Positions 25,497-35,886 are shown, numbered from the stretch's first letter. The stretch: DNA of 64,000 nt from Vulcanimicrobiota bacterium (GCA_017307785.1 JAFKGI010000031.1:1-64000); one strand, 5' to 3'. Program-made: numbers and translations. The notes: generated by a model not told the origin, from the letters alone.

Positions 25497-27338
25497 TTAC
25501 TTGACGCGCTGAATCAGGTCGACGACCCAGTCGACTCCCTGCTGCAAGGACTTCACGGTGACCGCTTCATCCGGACCGTGAGCCCCATGGTTGGTATAGA
25601 GCACGGGCACGAAGGTCAGCGCTTCCGACTGAGGGTTGATGTCCATCAGAAAACGGGTGTCGTTGCTGGCGGTGGTGTTGCCAAAAAGCACGGGCGTCGA
25701 TTCTCCATAGACATGCTGTATCGACTGCTCGGCGGCCTGGAATAAGGGGCTGCTGGAATGCAGCCGGCGCACCTTGGCGTCCAGCTCCTCCGGGCCCATC
25801 AAGGGCTTCAACTGAAAGTCGGAGCCAATCACGCCATTCAGCTGAGCGATGATGTCTTTGGGGTTCTCGTCCACGGCCACACGCAGATCCAGGGTTACGT
25901 TGCTGGTGACCGGGCCTTCGGGAATGGCGCCGTTCGGTTTGCTTTTGGAGGTGAAGTAGTTGACGATCTCGAGCTTCTCGTCCAGGCCCTGCTTGTGAGC
26001 TTCCTTCTCCACCCGGGTCAGGGCGCGGTTGACCACGTCCACGGCGTCGCGGTCGCGGTCGGTGGTGGAGCCGTGGTTGCCGCCGTGATAGTTTTCCTGG
26101 GGCAGGCTGACCGTGATCTGGCCGTTCTGATCGAGCACGCGAATCTCTTCGCCCGCCGCTTTCTGAAAGCTTTGCACGGCCCGGGCCCGTTGCTCGCCGC
26201 TGGCGTCCAGTTTGAGCACCACGCTGGCCGAGGAAGGCTTGACGTTGGGGCCTTGCCCGACGCCGCCGGGATTGTTGGAAAAATAGAAGTCGGTCTTGCA
26301 GAAATCGGTGCGGTTGGCGGCGGCGTTGCCTTTGCCCATGCGCTTCTGCATAAAGCCGGTCTTGTAGAAGTTGCGAATCATGAAGCCCTTGAAGCCGCCC
26401 ACCGCGTCTCCCATGCGCTTCATGGCCTTCTTGGTCTCGCTCTTGTCGCCCAGGTACGTCCAATCGCGCTTCTCGATGAAGTGGTCCAGCTTGTCCAGGG
26501 TGGCCTGGGTCTTGTGGAAGGCTTCGTCGGCGCTGGTCGGATTTTTCAACTGCAGCTGCATGGGAATGGTGTATTTCTGGGCCACCGCCAGATAAGGACA
26601 ATCCCGGTCGCCGGCCAGGCCGGAGAGGAACTCGGGCGAGAAGACGCCGCTGCCTTCCACCACCCAATATTTGACGTCCGCGAAAAGCTCCGGCTTCTTG
26701 CGCGAGAGCAACCAGGCCCCGTCTTTGCCGCCGAATTCCTCGTCGGGGAAAATGAAGAGCTTGACGGCGCGGTCCGGGACTTCCCCTTTTTCCTTGAGAT
26801 GCTTCATGGCCACCAGCACCTGAGCGGCCGGGCCTTTGGTGTCGATACTGCCGCGACCGACCAGCGATTCGCGGCCGGCCTCGTCGTTGGTAATGTTGCC
26901 CGAGAAAGGCTGGCCCAACTTCCATTCTCCTTCGGGTTGGACCACGTCGGAGTGATGCACGAAGCCCATGGCGCCGGCCTGCGGATCTTTGCCGGGCAGG
27001 GTCACGATGAGCATCGGCTTGCCGTTGGTGCTCTCGAAGCGGTTGACTTCCAGGCCCGCCTTCTGGGCGTAAGCGCTCATCAGGTCGACCGTCTGATTCT
27101 CACCGGCCACCAGGTTGTCGGGGCCGGAGTTGATTTGAACCAGACCCTGAGTCAGAGTGACGACTTCTTTGCGCAGCTGATCGCTGACCCCGACTTTGGA
27201 CGGACCCAACGGTTCGCGTTGCGTCGCGCTGATGTGCACGTGGTCGTGGGAGACATGGCCGTCTCCCAGGATGGGCGGCGTGCACTTTGTTTGCATCGGC
27301 GCCCGCGGACTGCTGAAGTTACTGCTCTGAATCTGCAT
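25497..27338 (-). CDS. M20-family metallopeptidase/deacylase
   Basis: 613 residues, longer than typical M20 enzymes (about 400-480). The metal-site motifs are present: H129-S-D131 (FVHHSDVVQPEG), D166 in GRGSIDTKG, and the E200-E201 pair in PDEEFGG. It would hydrolyse a peptide or acyl-amino-acid bond with two zinc ions. An N-terminal extension of about 50 residues begins MQIQSSNFSSPRAPMQTK and contains a His-rich stretch, with no Sec signal. The same MQIQS start occurs in the DUF4105-like protein at 4826. It is directly upstream of the KdpD-like kinase gene. Confidence 0.85.
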   Translation of the reverse strand: MQIQSSNFSSPRAPMQTKCTPPILGDGHVSHDHVHISATQREPLGPSKVGVSDQLRKEVVTLTQGLVQINSGPDNLVAGENQTVDLMSAYAQKAGLEVNRFESTNGKPMLIVTLPGKDPQAGAMGFVHHSDVVQPEGEWKLGQPFSGNITNDEAGRESLVGRGSIDTKGPAAQVLVAMKHLKEKGEVPDRAVKLFIFPDEEFGGKDGAWLLSRKKPELFADVKYWVVEGSGVFSPEFLSGLAGDRDCPYLAVAQKYTIPMQLQLKNPTSADEAFHKTQATLDKLDHFIEKRDWTYLGDKSETKKAMKRMGDAVGGFKGFMIRNFYKTGFMQKRMGKGNAAANRTDFCKTDFYFSNNPGGVGQGPNVKPSSASVVLKLDASGEQRARAVQSFQKAAGEEIRVLDQNGQITVSLPQENYHGGNHGSTTDRDRDAVDVVNRALTRVEKEAHKQGLDEKLEIVNYFTSKSKPNGAIPEGPVTSNVTLDLRVAVDENPKDIIAQLNGVIGSDFQLKPLMGPEELDAKVRRLHSSSPLFQAAEQSIQHVYGESTPVLFGNTTASNDTRFLMDINPQSEALTFVPVLYTNHGAHGPDEAVTVKSLQQGVDWVVDLIQRVK

Positions 27339-27375
27339 GACCCTATCAGGTTAGCAGCTCTCGAGTCGGGTTGGC

Positions 27376-30300
27376 TTACCCTTTTGTAACCCTTTCGGCG
27401 GCCCGCGGAAGCTTGACCACGATCACCTGAGGCTTGGGTTGAATCGACCAGAAACGAGCCAGACGCGCCGGCCATTCGGCCAGCATTTTCTGGGCCAGCA
27501 AGCTGCCGGTGGCCTGTTGATGCCGTTCCACCCACTGACGAAGCAGGGCTTGATCTTCATCGCTGCATTCCAGCAGTGGCACGGCCTGGACGCTGTCATG
27601 GTTGAGCTTGCCCTGCAGATCTTCATCCTGATCGTAGACGAAAGCCCGGCCGCCGGTCATGGCGGCGCCGAAATTGCGCCCCACGCCGCCCAGAATTACC
27701 ACCAGGCCGCCCGTCATATACTCACATGCGTGTTCGCCCGCTCCTTCCACCACCGCCGAAGCACCGCTGTTGCGCACCGCCAGGCGTTGACCGACTCGGC
27801 CGGCCGCCAGCAGCACGCCGCCGGTGGCGCCGTAAAGCAGAGTGTTGCCGGCGATCCAGTTGGTGTTGCCGCCCAGCTCGGGGAAAGTGGGCCGAATGGT
27901 GATCTGACCGCCGTGCAGGCCCTTGCCGACATAGTCGTTCGCCTGACCGATCAGCTCCATGTGCAAAGCGGAGACGCCGAAAGCGCCCAGGCTCTGTCCG
28001 GCGCTGCCGCGCAGGCGCAGCTTCACGAAACCCTCGGGCAGGTCGCAGTCGTGACCCTTGCGACCATAACGCTCCATCAGATAGCCGCTCAAGCGGGTTC
28101 CGAAGGCGCGGTCGGTATTGAGGATGGCCCACTCTTCGGGCAAATCGTCGAGTCGGTCGATGACTTCCTGGTCCAGATCGCGCCCGTGACGGGGATGCTC
28201 GGGAGCCAGTCCCGGCTCGTGGGCCAGCGGCAAATCGTCGTCGGCGCGGGCCAACAGGGGAGTCAAGTCCAGGTAGCCGGCTTCCTCGCCCAGGATGACC
28301 TGCTCCAACATCTCCGTGCGGCCGATCACCTCTTGCAGGCTGCGGGCCCCAAGTTGCGCCAGGATCGAACGGATTTCCTCGGCCACGCCCAGCAGGTAGG
28401 CGATGACCCGTTCCGGGGTGCCCGGGAATTTGGCCCGCAGCTTGGGATCTTGGGAGGCGATGCCCACCGGACAGGTGTTGTTGTGGCAGGCGCGAGCCAT
28501 CAAACAGCCCTCGGCCACCAGCGCGCTGGTGCCGAAAGCGTACTCGTCAGCTCCCAGCAGCGCGGCGATGACCACATCTCGGCCGCTCTGAAAGCCGCCG
28601 TCCACGCGCAGCCGCAACTTGGCTCGTAAGCCGTTGGCGACCAGCGTCTGCTGGGTCTGGGCCAGGCCCAGCTCCCATGGCATGCCGGCGAACTTGATGG
28701 AGGACAGCGGCGAAGCTCCGGTGCCGCCTTCGCTGCCGCTGATCTGGATGATGTCGGCAAAGCCCTTGGCTACGCCGGCGGCCACCGTGCCCACTCCGTC
28801 TTCACTGACCAGTTTCACCGAGACCTTGGCGCCCGGATGCAGGCGCTTCAGATCGTGAATCAGTTGGGCCAGGTCTTCGATGGAGTAGATGTCGTGGTGG
28901 GGCGGGGGACTGATCAGATCTACCCCGGAGCGGGTGTGGCGCACCCGCGCGATTTCTTCGGTGACCTTGTGGCCGGGGATCTGTCCGCCCTCACCGGGCT
29001 TGGATCCTTGGGCCATTTTGATCTGCAGTTCGTCGGCGCTCAGCAGGTAGCCGGGGGTGACGCCGAAGCGCCCGGAGGCCACTTGCTTGATACGGCTGTT
29101 GGACGAGGTGTCGTAACGCTCGGGAGCCTCGCCGCCCTCTCCGCAATTGCTGGCCGCTCCCAGCCGATTGAGCGCGATACTCAACGTTTCGTGAGCCTCG
29201 CTGCTGAGACTGCCATGACTCATGGCGCCGGTGGAAAAGCGCGCTACGATACTCTCCAGCGGTTCTACCTCATGCAGATGCAGACGCGGGCGATGATGCA
29301 CGAAGTCGAGCAGGTCGCGCAGACCAACCCGGCCCTGGTCGCGCAGCGCCTGCACATAGTCCCCATAGCCGGGCAGTCCGTGGCGGAATTTCTCGTAGGC
29401 GTTCTCGACGGGTGTCAGCGCTACTTTATCCAGAATCTGGTGCAGAGCTTTCACCACCAGGGGCGAAAAGCGGTGACGCTCTCCGTCTTTCTTGAACTTG
29501 TAGAAGCCCGGGCCTACGTGGGCCGAGGCGGGTTCTTCCTGAGCGAAGGCCTGCTGGTGCCAGGTGGCCTGCCGTGTGGCCAGTTGCTCCAGCGTCATGC
29601 CGCCCAACCAGGCGGGAGTATCCGGGAAGTAGCGTTCCACCAGTGCCTGATCCAGTCCCAGCGACTCGAAAACCTGACCGGCTCGATAGCTGGAGAGCAC
29701 GGAAATGCCCATTTTGGCCATGATTTTCAGCAGCCCGGTGTGGATCGCTCCGATGAATTTGCCTTGCGCCTCCTCGGCTTTGTCGGGAGCCAGCTTGGCG
29801 ATGGTGTCCAGAGCCAGGTAGGGGAAAATCGCCCCCGCTCCATAGCCCAGCAGGCAGGCAAAGTGGTGCACTTCGCGAGGCTCGCCGCTGACCACCACCA
29901 GCGTGGCGTTGAGACGCAGTCCGGCCTCCAAAAGTCGATGATGCACGGCGCTGGTGGCCAGCAACGAGGGGATAGGGGCGCGGAAGGCGTTGACTCCACC
30001 GTCGTAGAGCACCACCAGAGTGGCCCCCTGACGCACGGCTTCGACCGCTTCCTGACAGACCTGCTCCAGGCGCTCTTCCAGAGCCTGCGGACCGCTGTGG
30101 GGCGCCCACACGCAATGCAGCACGATGTGCGGCAGCCAGCGCGGGCTCAGGCTCATGAGGCGGCGAAATTCAGAGGTGGATAGAATCGGTCCCGGCAGAT
30201 CCACCAGGCGACACACTTCCAGTTCCTCGGTCAGCACATTGGCGCGCCGACCGACCCAGGTGCGCAGCGACATCACCAGCTTCTCGCGCAGCGGATCGAT

Positions 30301-31851
30301 GGGCGGATTGGTGACCTGGGCAAAGCGCTGCTTGAAGTAGTGAAAGAGGGGCCGAATGGTGGGGGAGATCGGTGCCGGCGGCGTGTCATCGCCCATGGAG
30401 CCGATCGGTTCCGCCCCCGTGCTGATCATGGGTTTGAGGATGGCGATTTCGTCTTCGTGGTTGAAGCCGAAGGCCAGTTGGCGGCGATGCAGCGTTTCCT
30501 TGCTGGGAGTTTCCAGCCACGAGTCCTGAACTTCCTCGCTGGGCAGCGGAACTTCGCGTTCCGACATCAGGTGACCATAGGGATGGCGCCGCGCCAACTG
30601 CTCCTTGAGTTCGTGGTTGCTGACCCAGCGCTTGGCGTGCAGATCGATGGCGATGATTTCGCCTGGACCCAACATGCCGCGTTTTTCCACCAGTTCATCC
30701 GGGATTTTTACGCAGCCGGCCTCGGAAGAAGCCACCACCAGCTGGTTCTTTAGCACCGTGTAGCGCAAGGGCCGCAGCCCGTTGCGGTCGAGCAGCGCGC
30801 CCACCCAGCGACCGTCGAAAAAGGCCATGGCGGCCGGACCTTCCCAGGGCTCCATCAAAGCGCTCAGGTAGCGGTAAAAGTCGCGCCAGTGCTCGGGCAT
30901 GCCGCCAGAGGGCACGTTTTCCCAGAGCTCGGGAACCATCATCATAAGGCTGGGCAGCGTCTCGCGCCCGCCTTTCACGAAAAACTCGAGCACGTTGTCG
31001 AATGCGCCGCTATCACTGGTCTGCGGTTGGATGACGGGGGTCAAATGGCTCTGGTCCATGCCGGCCAGTTCCAGGGCTACCTCGCGGGCGCGCATCCATT
31101 TGTGGTTGGCCTGCAGGGTATTGATTTCGCCGTTGTGGCAGACCATACGGAAGGGCTGGGTCAGATTCCAGCTCGGGAAGGTGTTGGTGCTGTAGCGCTG
31201 ATGAAAGAGCGCAGCCGCGCTTTCAAAATCAGGGTCGGTCAGATCCGGGTAAAAGCGTCCCAGTTCGGCCGCGCCGCACAGTCCCTTGTAAGTTATCGAG
31301 TGCGAGGACAGGCTGGCGATGTAGAAGTCATCGTGGATTTTGGCTTCGCGCAAAATGCGCTCGGCGTGCCTGCGGGCGTGGTAGAGGGCGTTTTCGAAGT
31401 CGGGCGCCTGTCCCTGACCCACGAACAGGTGCTGCATGTGGGGACGAATGGACAAAGCCCGCTGCCCAAGGGCGGTCAGATCGAGCGGAACCTCACGCCA
31501 GCCCAGCGGCTCCAGCTGTTGTTGGCGCAAACACTCCTCGATGCAGCGGCGAGCCTGACTGCGTCCGCGCGCGTCGCCCAGCGGCAGATAAATACTGCCC
31601 ACCGCCCAGTTCTCGGCCGGAATCGGCTTGCCGTGCAGCGATTGGTAAATCTTCTGAAAGAAACGGCGCGGAATCTGGGTCATCAAGCCGGCGCCATCGC
31701 CGGTCTTGCCGTCGGCGGCAACCGCTCCGCGGTGAGCGTGGTTGCCCAACGCCTCCAATGCCATCGCCACCACCTGGTGGCTAGGTTCGGCGCCGACGTG
31801 GGCCACAAATCCCACGCCGCAACTATCTTTCTCTGGGCCAATCATACGCAT
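27376..31851 (-). CDS. gltB: glutamate synthase large subunit
   Basis: 1,491 residues, the normal length of GltB. It transfers the amide of glutamine to 2-oxoglutarate, making two glutamates. The N-terminal class II amidotransferase domain starts at the processed nucleophile Cys (DSCGVGFVAHVG). The central and FMN/3Fe-4S synthase domains follow (RFSTGAMSHGSLSSEAHET, GEGGQIPGHKV, CHNNTCPVGIASQDP), then the beta-helix GltB3 domain (GNTLLYGATGG). The small subunit gltD is not adjacent in this window. It is divergent from the amidase gene. Confidence 0.97.
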   Translation of the reverse strand: MRMIGPEKDSCGVGFVAHVGAEPSHQVVAMALEALGNHAHRGAVAADGKTGDGAGLMTQIPRRFFQKIYQSLHGKPIPAENWAVGSIYLPLGDARGRSQARRCIEECLRQQQLEPLGWREVPLDLTALGQRALSIRPHMQHLFVGQGQAPDFENALYHARRHAERILREAKIHDDFYIASLSSHSITYKGLCGAAELGRFYPDLTDPDFESAAALFHQRYSTNTFPSWNLTQPFRMVCHNGEINTLQANHKWMRAREVALELAGMDQSHLTPVIQPQTSDSGAFDNVLEFFVKGGRETLPSLMMMVPELWENVPSGGMPEHWRDFYRYLSALMEPWEGPAAMAFFDGRWVGALLDRNGLRPLRYTVLKNQLVVASSEAGCVKIPDELVEKRGMLGPGEIIAIDLHAKRWVSNHELKEQLARRHPYGHLMSEREVPLPSEEVQDSWLETPSKETLHRRQLAFGFNHEDEIAILKPMISTGAEPIGSMGDDTPPAPISPTIRPLFHYFKQRFAQVTNPPIDPLREKLVMSLRTWVGRRANVLTEELEVCRLVDLPGPILSTSEFRRLMSLSPRWLPHIVLHCVWAPHSGPQALEERLEQVCQEAVEAVRQGATLVVLYDGGVNAFRAPIPSLLATSAVHHRLLEAGLRLNATLVVVSGEPREVHHFACLLGYGAGAIFPYLALDTIAKLAPDKAEEAQGKFIGAIHTGLLKIMAKMGISVLSSYRAGQVFESLGLDQALVERYFPDTPAWLGGMTLEQLATRQATWHQQAFAQEEPASAHVGPGFYKFKKDGERHRFSPLVVKALHQILDKVALTPVENAYEKFRHGLPGYGDYVQALRDQGRVGLRDLLDFVHHRPRLHLHEVEPLESIVARFSTGAMSHGSLSSEAHETLSIALNRLGAASNCGEGGEAPERYDTSSNSRIKQVASGRFGVTPGYLLSADELQIKMAQGSKPGEGGQIPGHKVTEEIARVRHTRSGVDLISPPPHHDIYSIEDLAQLIHDLKRLHPGAKVSVKLVSEDGVGTVAAGVAKGFADIIQISGSEGGTGASPLSSIKFAGMPWELGLAQTQQTLVANGLRAKLRLRVDGGFQSGRDVVIAALLGADEYAFGTSALVAEGCLMARACHNNTCPVGIASQDPKLRAKFPGTPERVIAYLLGVAEEIRSILAQLGARSLQEVIGRTEMLEQVILGEEAGYLDLTPLLARADDDLPLAHEPGLAPEHPRHGRDLDQEVIDRLDDLPEEWAILNTDRAFGTRLSGYLMERYGRKGHDCDLPEGFVKLRLRGSAGQSLGAFGVSALHMELIGQANDYVGKGLHGGQITIRPTFPELGGNTNWIAGNTLLYGATGGVLLAAGRVGQRLAVRNSGASAVVEGAGEHACEYMTGGLVVILGGVGRNFGAAMTGGRAFVYDQDEDLQGKLNHDSVQAVPLLECSDEDQALLRQWVERHQQATGSLLAQKMLAEWPARLARFWSIQPKPQVIVVKLPRAAERVTKG

Positions 31852-31962
31852 GAATCGCTTTTACCACGGCCGAAGCGAATTCTCAAGTCGGCTGCAACCC
31901 AGATGCAATGACCATTTCTGTCACCGGCAGGGGTCTTTCTAGAAACGGCGCAAGGCCAGGAC

Positions 31963-32565
31963 ATGCGCATTTTTCTTTGTTTGGCGGCCCTGAGCGCGGC
32001 GGCCTGGGCGGTGCCCCAGTATGATATGACGAGAACTCGTCCCCTGGAATCCTGGAAGCGCCAGATTACCGAGTACAGCCGGCGTCACTACGGCGAGGCC
32101 GAGTGGCGGCTGCAGCCTCGCTGCATCGTGCTGCACTATACGGCCGGCACCAGCTTTCCCTGGAATCTGGTGAACACGCCGGATTTTGCCGGGGAAGCGC
32201 CCGGCCTGGCCAGTCACTACGTGGTCGACGGTGCCAAGATCTGGCAGCTGGTCCCTCCCGAAGTTCGTTCGCGCGGGGCCTACGGGATCAACCACCGGGC
32301 TATTAACATCGAAATGGTAGCCGCCAATGCCAACGACTTGATGAACAACCGCAAGCGCACTCTGGATACCACCACCGGACTGGTGCGTGACCTTTTGGAG
32401 CGCTTTCATCTGACCGCCAAGGATGTCTATTCCCATCAGCAGGTGGCCGAGATGAACACGCGGATTTGTCCCTGGGTTCTGGATCTGGTCAACGGAGAGC
32501 CCTATGGCAAGTCCGATCCCGGCGTGGCTCCCATGCGTTACGTGTTGGACAAGCTGGCCCGGTAA
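31963..32565 (+). CDS. exported N-acetylmuramoyl-L-alanine amidase (amidase_2/PGRP family)
   Basis: 200 residues with a signal peptide (MRIFLCLAALSAAAWA). It cleaves the amide between N-acetylmuramic acid and the stem peptide. The zinc ligands expected for the family are visible: H58 in VLHYTAG, H158 in SHQQV and D185 in KSDPG, with the GINHRAINIEMV core strand between. CCAGGA precedes the ATG. The 3' end overlaps the convergent membrane protein gene by 28 nt. Confidence 0.9.
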   Translation: MRIFLCLAALSAAAWAVPQYDMTRTRPLESWKRQITEYSRRHYGEAEWRLQPRCIVLHYTAGTSFPWNLVNTPDFAGEAPGLASHYVVDGAKIWQLVPPEVRSRGAYGINHRAINIEMVAANANDLMNNRKRTLDTTTGLVRDLLERFHLTAKDVYSHQQVAEMNTRICPWVLDLVNGEPYGKSDPGVAPMRYVLDKLAR

Positions 32566-33071
32566 AGAATCAGGGCGATGGTGCCCAGCGCGGCCGTCGA
32601 GCCCATCAAGGTGCTCAGGGTCAGGAAGAACAGCCCCACCGCGCTGCTGACCAGAAACCGCCCGGTGCGTCCGAGCTCGCCGCGCAGGCCCAGGTCCGAA
32701 GTTCCGCGCCAGCTCACGTAGAACGGGCGGGCCGCCACACCGGCCAGGAAGAAGAGCATGAAGGCGGGCACGAAGAAGAACAAAAACTGGGCGGCCACCC
32801 AGGCCAGTTTGGATTGCTCGTAGAGCCGCTGCTCTTTCTCCACCCACCACAAGGCCACCGGGTCTTGCAGTGCGGGTGAGTCCGGCGGGAAAGCCGCCCG
32901 GCGATAAAAGTCGAAGGATTTGAGGAGAATCAGCAGTCCCAGCGGGATTTTGCTGAGCATGCACAGCCAGAACAGCCAGTTGCCGTCACCGGGCGGAATG
33001 ACCATGATCACCCCGACGGCCAGGACGAATCCCAAGGTGCCCGCGAGGACCAGGCCCAGGCGCTTCAGCAT
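32538..33071 (-). CDS. small integral membrane protein of unknown function
   Basis: 177 residues with four hydrophobic segments (about 7-27, 32-50, 84-106 and 140-172) separated by basic loops (FYRRAAFPPDSP; VSWRGTSDLGLRGELG). ATG 33071 begins a clean membrane helix (MLKRLGLVLAGTLGFVLAVGV). In-frame codons further upstream lead into the coding region of the neighbouring gene and are unlikely starts. No family is recognised. Confidence 0.6.
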   Translation of the reverse strand: MLKRLGLVLAGTLGFVLAVGVIMVIPPGDGNWLFWLCMLSKIPLGLLILLKSFDFYRRAAFPPDSPALQDPVALWWVEKEQRLYEQSKLAWVAAQFLFFFVPAFMLFFLAGVAARPFYVSWRGTSDLGLRGELGRTGRFLVSSAVGLFFLTLSTLMGSTAALGTIALILYRASLSNT

Positions 33072-33122
33072 TTCCCGAGTATAGCACAGAGGAGCGTCCA
33101 TGTCGCCGCGGAAGCGCCCGCC

Positions 33123-34391
33123 ATGGGAAGCTGGCTGAAGTGGGTCCTGGTGCTGGTGGTTTTGGCCTCCACCTCGCTGTGGTTTTTCGGTCGAGACGTG
33201 ATTCCTCGGCCTATTCGCATCGCCGCCAGCAATCCCGAGTCTCAGGAACACCGACTGGCGGAGGCCGTGGCCGGGGTGCTGGAGGAGCGTAAGCACCCCA
33301 CCCGGATTTTGGACGGCGACGGTTCCCGGGACAACGCCGAGAAACTGCGGGCTGGAGAAGCGGAACTGGCGGTCGTCAAAGGCGGCGCCGTCAACCTGCA
33401 GGGCCTGGAAGTGGTAGCCCCCCTGTATCCGGACGTGGTTCTCTTTGTGGTGCGCAAAAGTCGCAAAATCCACCGCATCACCGACCTGCGCGGCAAAAAG
33501 ATGGTGGTGGGTCTCGAATTATCAGGCACCCACGAGCTGGCGCGCATGATTTTGGGGCACTATCGGTTGAGCGGTTCCGTCCAGGAATCCAAGCACTACT
33601 TCAATGCCCTGACCACCGATTCGACCCTGGACGGCGCCCTGGTGGCCACAGCTCTGACCAATCCGGAGCTGGTCCAGCTGATGGGCACCGGCGAGTTCGA
33701 CATTCTGCCGGTGGACCAGGCGGAAGCGCTGGCCACGCTCTTTCCTTACTTTCACACCATCAACGTGCCGGTCGGCATTTTTCTGGGGGACGGCCCGATC
33801 CCGCCCAGGACCGTGCAAACTCTGGCCTTGCCCTGTCTGCTGGTAGGCAAGCCCGAGAGTTCTCCTCGAATGATTGAGGCGGCGCTGGATGCTTTTTATG
33901 ACCACAGGATGCGCAATCAGTTTCCCACTCTCTATACGCAAGCCCAGGCGGCCAACTGGTCGCTCACGGCCATGCACCCCGCCTCGCGAGATTATTACGA
34001 CCCCTACCGTGGTTTAACCACGGCAGCCGCTTTCCTGAGCTCCCTGAGCGCCCTCAAAGAATTGATGGTGGCCAGTCTGGCCCTCTTCTGGCTGGGGATG
34101 GAGCGCTACCGTCGTCGCCAGGAACGGGTCCTGCACGAAGAGATCCGCGTCCAGAAGGAGCGATTGGGAGCTTTCATTCACCAGGCCATCGAGTTCGAGA
34201 CCGAGCTTCTGAACCACCTCAAGGACGAAGCTTATCTCGAGCAGCTGTTGCTGCAGGTCACCCAACTCAAGGTGCAGGCCCTCCAAGAATTGACCCATGA
34301 GGTGTTGCGCAGCGACCAGGGATTCGCGATTTTTCTGGCTCAGTGCCGCGAACTGGTGGACCGCATCCACTACAATCGGGACAAACTGTGA
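33123..34391 (+). CDS. membrane-anchored TAXI-family solute-binding protein with coiled-coil C-terminus
   Basis: 422 residues. The N-terminal membrane anchor (about 5-22) is followed by a TAXI-type binding domain (about 30-300): ASNPESQEHRLAEAV, RAGEAELAVVKGG, LRGKKMVVGLELSGTHELARMIL and EFDILPVDQAEALATLFPYF. A second hydrophobic segment and a Glu/Gln-rich coiled coil (about 330-420) follow. TAXI proteins normally deliver ligands to TRAP permeases, but no permease lies nearby. It heads an operon: its TGA overlaps the amidohydrolase GTG by 4 nt. Confidence 0.75.
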   Translation: MGSWLKWVLVLVVLASTSLWFFGRDVIPRPIRIAASNPESQEHRLAEAVAGVLEERKHPTRILDGDGSRDNAEKLRAGEAELAVVKGGAVNLQGLEVVAPLYPDVVLFVVRKSRKIHRITDLRGKKMVVGLELSGTHELARMILGHYRLSGSVQESKHYFNALTTDSTLDGALVATALTNPELVQLMGTGEFDILPVDQAEALATLFPYFHTINVPVGIFLGDGPIPPRTVQTLALPCLLVGKPESSPRMIEAALDAFYDHRMRNQFPTLYTQAQAANWSLTAMHPASRDYYDPYRGLTTAAAFLSSLSALKELMVASLALFWLGMERYRRRQERVLHEEIRVQKERLGAFIHQAIEFETELLNHLKDEAYLEQLLLQVTQLKVQALQELTHEVLRSDQGFAIFLAQCRELVDRIHYNRDKL

Positions 34392-35875
34392 GTACTCGCT
34401 ACCGCAATGGGCGCATCTGGAATGGCGCGGACGGTTTCCTTCCGGGCAGTCTGACCGTGGTCGACGGTCTTTTCACAACCTCCGAGACGGCCCGGCGAGA
34501 GGTCGACCTGGAAGGAGCCTGGGTCATGCCCGCCCTCTGGGACTCTCACCTGCATCTGTTGCTGCTGGCTCGCTGCATGGGTCAGGTGGATTTGACCACC
34601 TGCCGAGACCGGCTCGACCTTCTGCAGCGCATCGAGCAAGCCGAAGGGGTCTGGGTAGAGGGCTATGGTTGGAATGAGTCTCATTGGCAGGATCCGAGAT
34701 TGCCCAGCCTGGAGGAGTTGGACCGGGCATGCGCCGGGCGACCCTGCTGGCTTACCCGAAGTGACCTGCATTCGGCTCTAACCAACGGTAAAGGGCTGGA
34801 GCAAGCCGGTATTTCGGCTTCCACTCTGGACCCGGATGGCGGAAGCATTGGACGCGATGCATCTGGGGCGGCCACCGGAGTGCTGGCTGATCTTGCCATG
34901 TTGCTGGTCGAGCGCGTCTTGCCCTGGCCCGAACGCCAGCGTCTGGGCGGCTTGCTGCGTCAGGCCTGCGCCGAGATGCATCGCTACGGCATCGGCGGTG
35001 TCTGTGACCAGCGCATCAAGGACCTGGATGAGGGCCCGCTGGCCTGGAGTCTGTATCGGGAGCTACGCTTGCCCCTGCGGATCCACTGCAATCGCGCCGC
35101 TCACGAAGATCTGACTCAGGGTCCTCGTTTTCTGGAAGGAGATGATTGGCTGCGCTGCGGTCACGTCAAGTTTTTCGCCGACGGTTCTCTGGGAAGTCAA
35201 ACCGCCCGCATGTTGGAGCCTTACCAGGGCAGTACCGGCCGCGGACTCTGGGTGACCCCGCCCGAGCAGCTGGAGAGCGAGTTCGCTCGGGTTCACTCCT
35301 ACGGATTTCCGGTCAGTATTCACGCCATCGGCGATGCCGCCGTGCGGGTCGCTTGCTCCCGCTTGCACGGCCACCCCCTCGACCGCATCGAGCATCTGCA
35401 GATTCTGGCCGACGAAGACCTGGCCGAACTGGGAGCCGGCTCGCCCACGGCCAGCATGCAGCCTCTCCACCTGCTCGACGATCGCCTTCAGGCCGACCAG
35501 TTATTGGGCTCGCGGGCCCGAGGCTATTACCGACTGGCCAGCTTGCAGGCTCGCGGAGTTCGCCTCTCCTTCGGAAGCGACGCACCGGTGGCCAGTTTCG
35601 ACCCCTGGCTGGGTTTGCAGGCCGCCTGCCTGCGCCGCCGCTCGGCTCAGGAGTCGCCGTGGTATGCCGAGGAATGCCTGGACCGGGCGGCCGCTCTGCG
35701 GGCCTACACGCGGGGAGCTTGTGACAGTCTCGGTTGGACTCGCGCGGGCCGACTCGAGCCCGGGGCGCTGGCCGATTTCTGCGTTTTGGATCGCGATCCG
35801 CTGACCTGTCCCTGGCCCGCCGAGGTCAAGGTTCTGCAAACCGTGGTCGGCGGCGAAAGTCAATTTAAGCTGTAG
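34388..35875 (+). CDS. YtcJ-like amidohydrolase
   Basis: 495 residues from GTG 34388, which overlaps the preceding stop as GTGA. Amidohydrolase-superfamily metal ligands are visible: H54-x-H56 in DSHLHLL, then HCNR, HAIGDAAV and the final FGSDAPVASFDPW. The YtcJ-type layout includes GWNESHW near residue 100. Such enzymes hydrolyse amide or N-acyl bonds in small molecules; the substrate is unknown. It is flanked by the TAXI protein and the patatin in one operon, which may link ligand uptake or sensing to hydrolysis of a lipid or amide. Confidence 0.85.
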   Translation: MSTRYRNGRIWNGADGFLPGSLTVVDGLFTTSETARREVDLEGAWVMPALWDSHLHLLLLARCMGQVDLTTCRDRLDLLQRIEQAEGVWVEGYGWNESHWQDPRLPSLEELDRACAGRPCWLTRSDLHSALTNGKGLEQAGISASTLDPDGGSIGRDASGAATGVLADLAMLLVERVLPWPERQRLGGLLRQACAEMHRYGIGGVCDQRIKDLDEGPLAWSLYRELRLPLRIHCNRAAHEDLTQGPRFLEGDDWLRCGHVKFFADGSLGSQTARMLEPYQGSTGRGLWVTPPEQLESEFARVHSYGFPVSIHAIGDAAVRVACSRLHGHPLDRIEHLQILADEDLAELGAGSPTASMQPLHLLDDRLQADQLLGSRARGYYRLASLQARGVRLSFGSDAPVASFDPWLGLQAACLRRRSAQESPWYAEECLDRAAALRAYTRGACDSLGWTRAGRLEPGALADFCVLDRDPLTCPWPAEVKVLQTVVGGESQFKL

Positions 35876-35886
35876 GAAATCGAGGC

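Noticed and set aside
25758..27389. Large antisense open frame of more than 500 codons opposite the M20 peptidase
   Set aside because: The minus-strand gene has full M20 motifs; the antisense frame is a GC-rich shadow with no recognisable domain.
28837..30183. Antisense open frame opposite gltB
   Set aside because: It lies within a well conserved gltB and shows shadow-like composition.
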